Assembly (NCBI RefSeq): GCF_024648825.1
Contig: NZ_JANBBE010000015.1
Location: forward strand, 62,001-126,000
Source: Lentzea californiensis
GTDB taxonomy: Bacteria > Actinomycetota > Actinomycetes > Mycobacteriales > Pseudonocardiaceae
Direction: 5' to 3'
DNA length: 64,000 nucleotides
Position numbers and translations under genes: made by a program. Below, piece after piece: positions 9,690-17,178 of this stretch. Each line of letters opens with the position of its first letter. The first letter of the stretch is position 1. A model generated the notes under the pieces. The model made no database searches. It had not been told where the DNA came from and saw nothing but the letters and a program-made list of their open reading frames with translations.

Positions 9690-9764
9690 GGTGGGGTCCC
9701 GTCACGAGTCGCGCCACAGCTCTTGCTGCATGCGAGAAGGGGTGTCTCGTGACGGGACCCCACC
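9690..9764. repeat. 19-bp perfect inverted repeat
   Basis: GGTGGGGTCCCGTCACGAG (9690-9708) is exactly repeated in inverse at 9746-9764, with 37 bases between. It could fold into a long stem serving as terminator for the acetyltransferase gene, or be a small mobile repeat. There is no coding capacity inside. Confidence 0.7.
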
Positions 9765-9839
9765 TCCAAAACGCACTCTCTAAGCAACAGGCAGCCGCCC
9801 AACGCAACAGGCGTGCCATCTACCCACTCGTGGCGCCCT

Positions 9840-9880
9840 CCCCCGATCAGATTGCCGGGGGTCTGGGGGCAGAGCCCCCA
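9840..9880. terminator. Tandem hairpins between convergent genes
   Basis: Two adjacent stems: CCCCCG/CGGGGG (9840-9845 with 9856-9861) and TGGGGGC/GCCCCCA (9864-9870 with 9874-9880, 3-base loop). G-run hairpins of this form recur between genes in actinomycetes and act as terminators or REP-like elements. Position between convergent genes supports termination from both sides. Confidence 0.5.
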
Positions 9881-9939
9881 GGAAACGCACGCAACCCAAC
9901 CAGGCCGCCCGCAAGGCAACCACCAGCCCATTCGCGACC

Positions 9940-10914
9940 TCAGTACAAAGCAGAAGCCAGCTTCCGCCGAGCCGAAGCAACCCGAGGATCATCGGCCGGG
10001 AACAGCTCGAACAGCCCGACCAAGTGCTGCCGAACCCGATCCCGATCCTCCCCGAACACCCGCCGAACAGTCTCAACCAACCTCGAAAACGCCTCATCGA
10101 CCATCTGCCCGGCAACCTCAGCATCAGCAGCGGCAAGCTGAGCATCGATGTCCTCAGGCGCCGAATCAGCCTTGGCGATCACAGCAGGGTCAACAGCCTC
10201 AGCCCGCTCAGCGAACCGAGCCTGCGCAAGACCTTCCTTGGCCAACTCGTTCCCAGGCTCAGAGGCAAGAATCTCCGAGTAGAACCCCTGAGCAGCAACA
10301 TAATCACCACGCTCAAAGGCTTCCTCAGCAGCAACGATCCGAGGATCCTCGACAACCTCTTCCTCAACGACAGGAACAGACCCAGCCCGAGCCTCACCGG
10401 CCCGAATCCCGGGCAACCGCTCCCGCAAAGCATCCAGCAACCGAGCGATCCACTGCGACAACTCGGCGTCCGCAATAGGCCCGGCGAAAGCGTCAATGGG
10501 CTGACCGGCGGCAACGGCGACGGTCGTGGGCACGGACTGCACCCCGAACGCCTGCCCGATCCGGGGCGAGGCCTCCAGGTCGACGCGGGCGAGGATCCAG
10601 GCCCCGCCGGACGCCGTGGCGAAGCGGGTCAGCGAAGCAGCGAGTTGCTGCGACTCGGGGCTGTAGGAGGCACCCAGCAGCACCACGACGGGCACCTGCA
10701 GGGACTGCTCGACCACGGCCTGGAAGGAGGCCTCGGTGACGTCCACGATCCACGGCGCGGAACCGTTGTCGGGTGCGGGGGCACCACCGGCGGGGGCCGG
10801 CGTGGCAGCGGCGGTGCGGGCAGCATCGGCTCGGGCCCTCAGGGCGCCCAGGTCGACGGCGCCGGAGAGTGCGGCGGACAGTGCGGCGGTCTTGCGAGGA
10901 TCAGGCCTTGTCAC
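9940..10914 (-). CDS. YbbN/CnoX-like thioredoxin-TPR protein without CXXC
   Basis: A 324-residue cytoplasmic protein. Residues about 50-155 form a thioredoxin fold (PWIVDVTEASFQAVV, then VPVVVLLGASYSPESQQ, later SVPTTVAVAAG with the cis-Pro). The active-site CXXC is replaced by SYSPES, so it cannot be a thiol oxidoreductase. The C-terminal 130 residues are TPR-like helices (AAEEAFERGDYVAAQGFYSE). This is the architecture of YbbN/CnoX co-chaperones, which bind clients and hand them to chaperones. GTG 10914 is chosen because it overlaps the upstream stop as GTGA and gives the usual start; an ATG at 10923 is the alternative. Confidence 0.88.
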   Translation of the reverse strand: MTRPDPRKTAALSAALSGAVDLGALRARADAARTAAATPAPAGGAPAPDNGSAPWIVDVTEASFQAVVEQSLQVPVVVLLGASYSPESQQLAASLTRFATASGGAWILARVDLEASPRIGQAFGVQSVPTTVAVAAGQPIDAFAGPIADAELSQWIARLLDALRERLPGIRAGEARAGSVPVVEEEVVEDPRIVAAEEAFERGDYVAAQGFYSEILASEPGNELAKEGLAQARFAERAEAVDPAVIAKADSAPEDIDAQLAAADAEVAGQMVDEAFSRLVETVRRVFGEDRDRVRQHLVGLFELFPADDPRVASARRKLASALY

Positions 10915-11735
10915 GTGTTCCATCCTGGCACGGCTAGTTCCCGGACCGGGTCCAGGGCCATCGGGTTGACGCGCATCGCCTCGTTGGCTGAGGCGATGCG
11001 TAGAGCGAGCGGTGTCATCAGGTCGATGAACCGCTTTGTACCAACTGCACCCAGCGCTTCCCACGGTGCGAGAGCGGCCATGTCGGTCGCACGCTCGACT
11101 GCGGCAAGGTCGCCGGGCAGATCAGAAACTGCTTCCCATTCTTCGACACTCCAACCACGCGCGGTGCGCATGTATGCCGGATCGAGGGAATGCTCACGCG
11201 CGTAGAGCGCAAGCGCTTGGCACGGGCCTATGCCCGCGGCGACGAGGGCTGCGATGTGGCCGTCGCCGCGCGCCTCGCGCAAGATCGTGCAGGCGTGCCA
11301 CAGGGCCAGGTGAGGCTCGATGGGCCACGGCAGCGAACGGTTCGCGGCGGCCAGCGGACGCCCGGCGATGGGAGCAGCCATAGCCGCCTTCCTGGCCAGC
11401 GACGCCGCCTCGGCGATCTCGGCCGTGTCGACCGAGCCCAGCAGGCGCCGCAACGCTCCGTCCGCACCCTCCAGCCGCACCCTCAGGTACGTGGAGGGCG
11501 AGGCGACCGCCCACGCGTCCGGTAGCGCGCGGGAGACCATGCGCGGTGCGAAGTTGTAGAAGACCGCCGTCGCCAGCTCCGGCGACGCGGCGCCCAGCGG
11601 TGCGGCGCGCATGCCGAAGTAGCCCATCCAGCCGCCCTTGCAGCCCAGCGCGTCCGTCGCCGCCCGGGATTCGGGCGTGAAGTACGTGACGTCGTGGTAG
11701 GGCTCGAACCTCAGCCACAGCTGTCTCGCGTCCAC
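10911..11735 (-). CDS. SCO6745/SalK-like protein
   Basis: A 274-residue cytoplasmic, alpha-helical protein. It fits the actinobacterial SCO6745 (SalK-like) family, shown by the opening LRFEPYHDVTYFTPE, the helical repeats of Ala and Leu, and the closing helices with TPLALRIASANEAMR. Some members sit beside antibiotic resistance or regulatory genes but no activity is established. It is coupled to the following YbbN-like gene by a 4-base overlap. GTG 11735 is taken as start; another GTG lies three codons upstream (11744). Neither has a clear ribosome site. Confidence 0.75.
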   Translation of the reverse strand: MDARQLWLRFEPYHDVTYFTPESRAATDALGCKGGWMGYFGMRAAPLGAASPELATAVFYNFAPRMVSRALPDAWAVASPSTYLRVRLEGADGALRRLLGSVDTAEIAEAASLARKAAMAAPIAGRPLAAANRSLPWPIEPHLALWHACTILREARGDGHIAALVAAGIGPCQALALYAREHSLDPAYMRTARGWSVEEWEAVSDLPGDLAAVERATDMAALAPWEALGAVGTKRFIDLMTPLALRIASANEAMRVNPMALDPVRELAVPGWNT

Positions 11736-11892
11736 GCCCGACACGCTAACCCAGTGAACGGCGGCGCACGGATGCACTCACCGTCACGGCGTAGAACGTT
11801 CGGCCATCCGAGGAGATGCCCGAATCCTGCCCGTCACACTCGACTCCCGGCCCACGGAACGCGGGCCACGAACGGCGACCCGAAGTGCCGGC

Positions 11893-12198
11893 TCACGGGG
11901 TGTCGGAGAGGTGCTCCTCGACGCGTTCGACCTTGGCCCTCAGTTGACCGGAGTAGCCGGGCCGGATGTCCGCCTTGAGCACGAGCGACACGCGTGAGGC
12001 ACTGGCCTGCACCGCTTCCGTCGCGCGCTTGACCACGTCCATCACCTCGTCCCACTCCCCCTCGACCAAGGTGAACATCGCATTGGTCTCGTTGGGCAGG
12101 CCGGACTCCCGCACGATCCGGACCGCCTCGGCGACCGCTTTCGCGACGCTTCCTGATTCGTCCGAACCGGACGGAGCAACGCTGAACGCGACAAGCAC
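11893..12198 (-). CDS. MTH1187-family thiamine-binding protein
   Basis: A 101-residue protein of the MTH1187/YkoF-like (DUF77) family. These ferredoxin-like folds form tetramers and bind thiamine. Family features seen: start VLVAFSVAPSG, the central NAMFTLVEGEWDEVMDVVK and the SLVLKADIRPG strand. GTG 12198 has AGGAGG five bases upstream. It is divergent from the MarR gene, so the two may share control. Role in thiamine handling is inferred from the family. Confidence 0.85.
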   Translation of the reverse strand: MLVAFSVAPSGSDESGSVAKAVAEAVRIVRESGLPNETNAMFTLVEGEWDEVMDVVKRATEAVQASASRVSLVLKADIRPGYSGQLRAKVERVEEHLSDTP

Positions 12199-12249
12199 AC
12201 GTGCCTCCTGCTGATCCACGAGTGGTACTGACTGGTAGCTTCCGTGCCC

Positions 12250-12747
12250 ATGACACCGCTGCCGTTCGATCCGATCGCCCGCGCGGCCGAACTGTGGGAC
12301 GACCGGGTGGGTTCCGCCACGGCGATGGCCGCCGTCACGAGCGTCATGCGTGTCCAGCAAATCATCCAGTCCGCGGTGGACGCAGCCCTCAAGCCGCACG
12401 GGCTCACGTTCGCGCGCTACGAGGCCTTGGTGCTCCTCTACTTCTCCCGCAAGGGCGCGCTGCCGATGCGGGTCATGGGCGAGCGCCTGCAGCTGCACCC
12501 GACGAGCGTCACCAACATCGTCGACCGGCTGGAGAGCGACGGCCTCGTCCGCCGCACGCCGCACCCGACCGACCGCCGCACGACGCTGGTCGAGATCACC
12601 GACGCCGGCCTGCAGCGCCGTGAGAGCGCGACCGCGGCCGTCGTCGACGTCAACCTGGGTCTCAAGGGCCTCACGGACCGCCAGACCGAGCAGCTCACGG
12701 ACCTGCTCGCGAAGGTCCGCCGGGCCAGCGGCGACTTCGACGATTAA
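12250..12747 (+). CDS. MarR-family transcriptional regulator
   Basis: A 165-residue dimeric winged-helix regulator. The DNA-binding part is readable as PMRVMGERLQLHPTSVTNIV (helix-turn-helix) followed by the wing RRTPHPTDRRTTLVEIT, with the conserved D-R pair. N- and C-terminal helices form the dimer interface. ATG 12250 or the GTG two codons before it (12244) could start it; there is no strong ribosome site. Divergent from the thiamine-binding gene; ligand unknown. Confidence 0.9.
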   Translation: MTPLPFDPIARAAELWDDRVGSATAMAAVTSVMRVQQIIQSAVDAALKPHGLTFARYEALVLLYFSRKGALPMRVMGERLQLHPTSVTNIVDRLESDGLVRRTPHPTDRRTTLVEITDAGLQRRESATAAVVDVNLGLKGLTDRQTEQLTDLLAKVRRASGDFDD

Positions 12748-12788
12748 TTCGGTTGGGCGGTCTGGCCGGCCTGTGGCCTGATGGGCAC

Positions 12789-13844
12789 ATGTGGGATCGA
12801 CCGGACCGTTCCATCGTCGCGCTCGTCAGCACACCCAGCGGGTTCACCGGGCGCACCAGAACGATCCCGGTCGAGACACCGAACTGGAACCACGTCGAGC
12901 CGATCAACACGGCCCTGCGCGACCTGCTCGGCGTGGAGACCAGCGTGCTGCGCCTGATCTCGGTCGAAGGCGGCAAGGTGCCGTTCGGCGGGGTCGTCAC
13001 GTACCACGTCGAAGCGCACGGCGAACCGGATCGAGCCCACCTCGAACCCGCCGGCGCGCCTGAACCGGACGCCGAGCACAGGCTGCCGTGGGCACGGCTC
13101 GGCGGACCGTCCGAACTCGTCGCGTGGGCGGACTCGGTGATCACCCGCACCGGTCCGGCGGTCCAGGGGCGGACCTGGAACCTCTCCAGCGTGCACCGGC
13201 TTCCCACCGCGCGGGGACCGGTCTGGCTCAAGGCCGTGCCGCCGTTCTTCGCCGACGAGGGCACGGTGATCAAGATGGTCGCCGCCCACGACCCCACCCT
13301 GGTGCCCGAGGTGCTGGCCAGCGCGCCGAACCGCGTGCTGCTCAGCCAGGCCGAGGGCGCCAACTGCTGGCGGGTGACCCCGGAGCAGATCGAGGACGTC
13401 GTACCGCGCTGGGTCGCCGTCCAGCACGCGCTGGCGGGCGAGCCGCAACTGCGGTCGTCCGCAGTGCCGATGCCGGACTTCGGCCTGCCCGACACGCTCA
13501 CGCACGGCGACTTCCACCCCGGCAACTGGCGCAGCAGCGGAGTCGTCATCGACTGGTCCGACGCGGTCTGGGGTCACCCGGCGCTCGACGCGTGCCGGCT
13601 CATGGAGTACGCCAAGCCCGAACTGCACGACCTGATCCGCCGCGTGTGGAGCGAGGCGTGGCTCTCGCACCGCCCGGACAGCCGGCCGCTGGAAGCTTTG
13701 AAGGTCGCACCCCGCGCGTCCCGGCTGCACAACGCGGTGAAGTACCAGCAGTTCCTGGACAACATCGAGGCCTCGGAACGGATCTACCACGAGGGCGACC
13801 CGCAGACCGAGCTCCGCGAGGCCCTGCGCCTGGTGCACCCGTGA
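12789..13844 (+). CDS. Aminoglycoside-phosphotransferase-fold kinase
   Basis: A 351-residue protein. The C-terminal half carries the APH/choline-kinase catalytic loop THGDFHPGNW and the magnesium-binding VIDWSDAVWGHP. The N-terminal 130 residues (SIVALVSTPSGF onward) look like a separate small domain of unknown type. Substrate cannot be read: members phosphorylate sugars, amines or antibiotics. Start ATG 12789; GTG 12753 is possible. It is followed by a DUF3817 gene on the other strand. A short frame starting GTG 13841 echoes its N-terminal SIIALVTP (see findings). Confidence 0.75.
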   Translation: MWDRPDRSIVALVSTPSGFTGRTRTIPVETPNWNHVEPINTALRDLLGVETSVLRLISVEGGKVPFGGVVTYHVEAHGEPDRAHLEPAGAPEPDAEHRLPWARLGGPSELVAWADSVITRTGPAVQGRTWNLSSVHRLPTARGPVWLKAVPPFFADEGTVIKMVAAHDPTLVPEVLASAPNRVLLSQAEGANCWRVTPEQIEDVVPRWVAVQHALAGEPQLRSSAVPMPDFGLPDTLTHGDFHPGNWRSSGVVIDWSDAVWGHPALDACRLMEYAKPELHDLIRRVWSEAWLSHRPDSRPLEALKVAPRASRLHNAVKYQQFLDNIEASERIYHEGDPQTELREALRLVHP

Positions 13845-13888
13845 GCGAACGGTCGATCATCGCCCTGGTCACCCCCGGACGGGAGAAC

Positions 13889-14212
13889 TCAGAGCTGTTC
13901 TGCGGCAGGCTCGCTGAGACGGCCGGTCCTCGAGGCCCAGCGCTCGAAGATCACCGTGCCGAACGGCGGGATGCTCGACAGCAGGCCGAGGACCAGCGTG
14001 CGGGCGTTCCACTTCAGCGGTTCCTTCGTCATCAGCGTGACGAGGATGAAGGCGACGAAGACGAAGCCGTGGATCGGGCCGAAGATCTTGACGCCGATCT
14101 CGTTCTGCACGACGACGTACTTGAAGAACATCCCGAGCAGCAGGCCCGCCCAGGAGATGGCCTCGGCCAGGGCGAGGATGCGGAACCGTCCGACCACGCT
14201 GGAGAACGTCAT
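13889..14212 (-). CDS. DUF3817 membrane protein
   Basis: A 107-residue protein with about three transmembrane helices: residues 11-33, 43-60 and 72-89. The phrases FRILALAEAISWAGLLLGM and GPIHGFVFVAFI mark the DUF3817 family, small integral membrane proteins of unknown role widespread in actinobacteria. Ribosome site GGGGAG lies just upstream of ATG 14212. Stands alone between a kinase gene and the ABC exporter. Confidence 0.85.
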   Translation of the reverse strand: MTFSSVVGRFRILALAEAISWAGLLLGMFFKYVVVQNEIGVKIFGPIHGFVFVAFILVTLMTKEPLKWNARTLVLGLLSSIPPFGTVIFERWASRTGRLSEPAAEQL

Positions 14213-14262
14213 GGCTCCCCATCATGAACCGTGACGGGGAGCACATACCCACCGGGCCTGTC

Positions 14263-15306
14263 CTATTCCTCCCATTTGAAGACGCGGGAGGCGACGAACC
14301 CGACCACCAGCGAGAACCCGATCAGGATCGCCCCCGGCACCACCAGCGCCTCGATTCCCTTTCCCCGCACCAGCACGTCGAGCATGCCGTCGTTCATGTG
14401 CCGCAACGGGAAGATCTTCGAAACGGTCTGCAGCCACGCGGGCGCCTGGTCGACGGGGAAGAACGTGCCGGACAGGAACGCCATCGGCAGCACCACGATG
14501 TTCGCGGCCGCCGACGCCGCCTCCTCGGTTTTCGCGAACGCGCCGACCAGCATGCCGAGCGCGAAGAACGCGATGGTTCCCAGCAGCAGCAACGGAATCG
14601 CGAGCCACCACTGCCCGGAGAGCTGGAGCCCGAACACCGGCAGCGAGGCGACGCCGATGAAGGTCGCGCCCTGGACGAGCGCGACGCCGGTGCTGACCAG
14701 GATCCGCGACGACAGCACGGAGGCCGTCGAGATCGGTGCGAGCCGGATGCGCCGCAGCACCTGCTTGCGCCGCCACGACACGAGAGTCAGTGCCGAACCG
14801 AACACCGCCGACACCGCCACACCCCACGACAGGATGCCCGGCGTCAGGAACTGGATCGGCTTGAGCGAGGCGTCCTCGACCTTCTCCGCGGCGAACGTGA
14901 AGGTCGGCGGCTGACCGGTAGCGGCGAGGTTCGCCCTGTCCACGAACCCGTTGATGATCCCGAGCACGGTCGCCGACTGCACCTGGTCGCTCTGCGCGAA
15001 CCGCACGTCGACCTGCTGCCCGCGGATGATCAGAGCGGCCGGCAGGTCGCCGTCCTTCACCTTCTGCACAGCGGCGTCGACGTCGTTGTACGACTCGAAC
15101 TCCAGCGCGCCGCTGTCCCGCAGAGCACTGACGATCGGGCCGTCGCCGACGAGCGCGATCCTGGTCTTGTCCGCGCCGGCGTCGCGCAGGACGAGGCCGA
15201 AGATCACGAGGAACATCAGCGGGAACAGGAAGGTGAAGAACAGCGTCACCTTGTCCCGGACGAAGCCCTTGAGCATCGCCACCGAAAGCGTCTTGAACGC
15301 GGTCAT
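14263..15306 (-). CDS. ABC-2 type permease
   Basis: A 347-residue membrane protein. It has an N-terminal helix (TLFFTFLFPLMFLVIFGLVL), a large extracytoplasmic domain (about residues 45-165), then five further helices, the ABC-2 (DrrB/YhfA-like) arrangement. The start overlaps the stop of the ATPase gene as ATGA, so the pair is one operon and one complex. Such exporters move drugs, lipids or polymers out; the cargo cannot be told from sequence. Confidence 0.92.
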   Translation of the reverse strand: MTAFKTLSVAMLKGFVRDKVTLFFTFLFPLMFLVIFGLVLRDAGADKTRIALVGDGPIVSALRDSGALEFESYNDVDAAVQKVKDGDLPAALIIRGQQVDVRFAQSDQVQSATVLGIINGFVDRANLAATGQPPTFTFAAEKVEDASLKPIQFLTPGILSWGVAVSAVFGSALTLVSWRRKQVLRRIRLAPISTASVLSSRILVSTGVALVQGATFIGVASLPVFGLQLSGQWWLAIPLLLLGTIAFFALGMLVGAFAKTEEAASAAANIVVLPMAFLSGTFFPVDQAPAWLQTVSKIFPLRHMNDGMLDVLVRGKGIEALVVPGAILIGFSLVVGFVASRVFKWEE

Positions 15307-16214
15307 GCCCGGTACTCCCGGCCTGTCAGGTTGAGGAAGACGTCTTCGAGGGTGGCCGTGCGGACCTGCAGGCCGTCGAGTGCACCACGTTCGGCCAGCG
15401 CCGACAGCACGGGCGCGGGGCGGCGCGTGGAGAGCGTCAGCGACACCTCGTCCTCGTGGGCCTCGTCGACGCCGTCGAGCTCCGAAGCGTCCACAACGGA
15501 CAGAACGCCCTTCTGCAACGTCACGTGGGTCGGCGCGTCGAGGCCGCGCACCAGCACCGCCGGCCGGTCGAGCGCGAGGATCTTGCCGGTGTCCATGATG
15601 GCCACCCGGTCGCAGAGGATCTCGGCCTCGTCGAGGTAGTGCGTGGTGTAGACGATGGTCTTGCCGCGTTCCTTGATGGCGCGCAGCACGTCCCAGAGGT
15701 TGCGTCGGGCCTGCGGGTCGAGCGCGGCGGTCGGTTCGTCGAGGAACACGATGTCCGGGTCGTGCACCAGCGCGCACGCGATCGAGAGCCGCTGGCGCTG
15801 ACCGCCGGAGAGCTTGCTCTCCTGCTCGTTCGCCTTGTCCGCGAGGCCGACCAGCTCCAGCATGTCCGCGGCCGTGCCGGCGCTCACGCCGTAGAGCGCG
15901 CCGAACGTCTGCAGCTGTTCCTTCGCCGTCAGCTTGTCGAAGAACGCCGTCGCCTGCAGCTGGACACCGATGCGCGGCAACAACTTCACGTTGCGCGGCC
16001 ACGGGCTCTCACCGAGCAGCCGCACCTCGCCGCTGTCGGGCTCGCGCAGGCCCTCGACGATCTCCAGCGTGGTGGTCTTCCCGGCGCCGTTGGGCCCCAG
16101 GATGCCGAAGAACTCGCCCTCCGCCACGGTGAACGAGATCCCGTCCACCGCTTTCAGATCGCCGTAGCTCTTGCGGACGTCCCGCACCACGACCGCCGAC
16201 CGTTCCTCCGTCAT
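15303..16214 (-). CDS. ABC transporter ATPase (ABC-2 exporter)
   Basis: A 303-residue cytoplasmic ATPase. Walker A is GPNGAGKTTT (about residues 39-48), the signature is KLSGGQRQR, and Walker B is IVFLDEPTAALDP. The C-terminal 80 residues after the ATPase core are the extension typical of DrrA/CcmA-type exporters. It powers the permease encoded immediately downstream in the same operon. ATG 16214 is the first start in frame with the conserved N-terminus. Confidence 0.95.
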   Translation of the reverse strand: MTEERSAVVVRDVRKSYGDLKAVDGISFTVAEGEFFGILGPNGAGKTTTLEIVEGLREPDSGEVRLLGESPWPRNVKLLPRIGVQLQATAFFDKLTAKEQLQTFGALYGVSAGTAADMLELVGLADKANEQESKLSGGQRQRLSIACALVHDPDIVFLDEPTAALDPQARRNLWDVLRAIKERGKTIVYTTHYLDEAEILCDRVAIMDTGKILALDRPAVLVRGLDAPTHVTLQKGVLSVVDASELDGVDEAHEDEVSLTLSTRRPAPVLSALAERGALDGLQVRTATLEDVFLNLTGREYRA

Positions 16215-16292
16215 GGGCGAGACGGTAGGTCAGCACCTGTCGCACCACGTCACGAAACGACGAAAGTCGCCGCGAAGTCGAGACGAACGAGG

Positions 16293-17087
16293 TCAGCCGC
16301 CCGAAACGAGCAACGGGCAAGCGGTGTACACGTCGTTCAACCCTCGTAGCGCCGCGGCGAACTGCTCGAAGCGGGCGCGGGGAACGGCCGCGCGGACCTC
16401 GCTGATCACCTGCCACAGGTAGCGGTGCTCGGCGATCTCGAAAACGGGCTGCGGCGCGTGGCCGGGAACGTCGGCGGCGAACGCGAGCGCCACCGCCGCG
16501 GCACGCAGGCACGCGGTCGCGAGCGTCACGCAGTCCTCGGCCAACGGGCCGTCGTCCTGCGCTCGCACGACACCGCTGACGGCGAACCGGACGGCCTGCA
16601 TCAGCGCGAGGTAGAGGCGCTGGCCGGCCTGGGTGCGTTCGAACGGGAGGTTCTCGGTGCCGCAGCCGGGCGTCACGACGGTCATGCCGACCTGGGGGCG
16701 GCGCAGCACGTGGTCGAAGAGCGCGGTCGGCGCCCAGAGCAGGGTGCGCCAGGAGTCCTCGGGGATCGAGGTGCCCATCCTGGCCGCGTTCTCCAGCACG
16801 TCGAGGTAGGCGATGAGGACGCCGGAGAGGAAGACACCGCCGCGGTCGCCGCCGACCCGCACGACGCCGAAGCGTTCGTCGAGTTCGGGGTCCTGGACCC
16901 AGTAGCCGGGCGTCCACTCGATGACGCCGCTGCTCGCGAGGACCACGCGCGCGAGACGCTGGTGCACGGGCGACGCCGAGAGCACCGTGTCGTCCAGCCC
17001 CATCTGGACGAGCATGGACGCGGCGTGCTGCAGCGACTCGCGCCGCTGCGGCACGAGGTCGGGGTGCAGCAGGCGGAACGGTTCCAC
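16293..17087 (-). CDS. Conserved protein of unknown function
   Basis: I do not recognise a family. The 264-residue protein is helical, soluble, with no signal peptide or membrane span. It contains WTPGYWVQDPELDERFGVV and a run of alanine-rich helices (LRAAAVALAFAADVPG). GTG 17087 is the start because GGAGGGGGG stands six bases upstream; an ATG 18 codons earlier (17141) has no such site. It is 79 bases upstream of the ABC exporter in the same direction and may be co-transcribed. No functional prediction is offered. Confidence 0.7.
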   Translation of the reverse strand: MEPFRLLHPDLVPQRRESLQHAASMLVQMGLDDTVLSASPVHQRLARVVLASSGVIEWTPGYWVQDPELDERFGVVRVGGDRGGVFLSGVLIAYLDVLENAARMGTSIPEDSWRTLLWAPTALFDHVLRRPQVGMTVVTPGCGTENLPFERTQAGQRLYLALMQAVRFAVSGVVRAQDDGPLAEDCVTLATACLRAAAVALAFAADVPGHAPQPVFEIAEHRYLWQVISEVRAAVPRARFEQFAAALRGLNDVYTACPLLVSGG

Positions 17088-17178
17088 GTCGCCCCCCTCC
17101 GTTGTCGTACACACGATGAACGGGAGGGGGCCGGAAGTCATCCGGATGAACCGCAGCGTTACGTCTCAGTTGGACGCG

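Larger units (their letters stand above)
9605..9939. other. Gene-free spacer with repeats
   Basis: A 335-base region between two convergent genes. I see no credible coding sequence. It holds a long inverted repeat and a pair of adjacent hairpins (listed separately), and a short imperfect direct repeat of GGCGAGCCGT near 9627 and 9660. Confidence 0.6.

Noticed and set aside
9601-9931. Minus-strand frames in the spacer after the ArsR fusion
   Set aside because: They run through the inverted repeats and give repetitive, cysteine/tryptophan-rich non-protein sequence.
16009-17112. Minus-strand frame linking the unknown protein region and the ABC ATPase
   Set aside because: Antisense-phase shadow; the frames of 16293-17087 and 15303-16214 are the protein-like ones.
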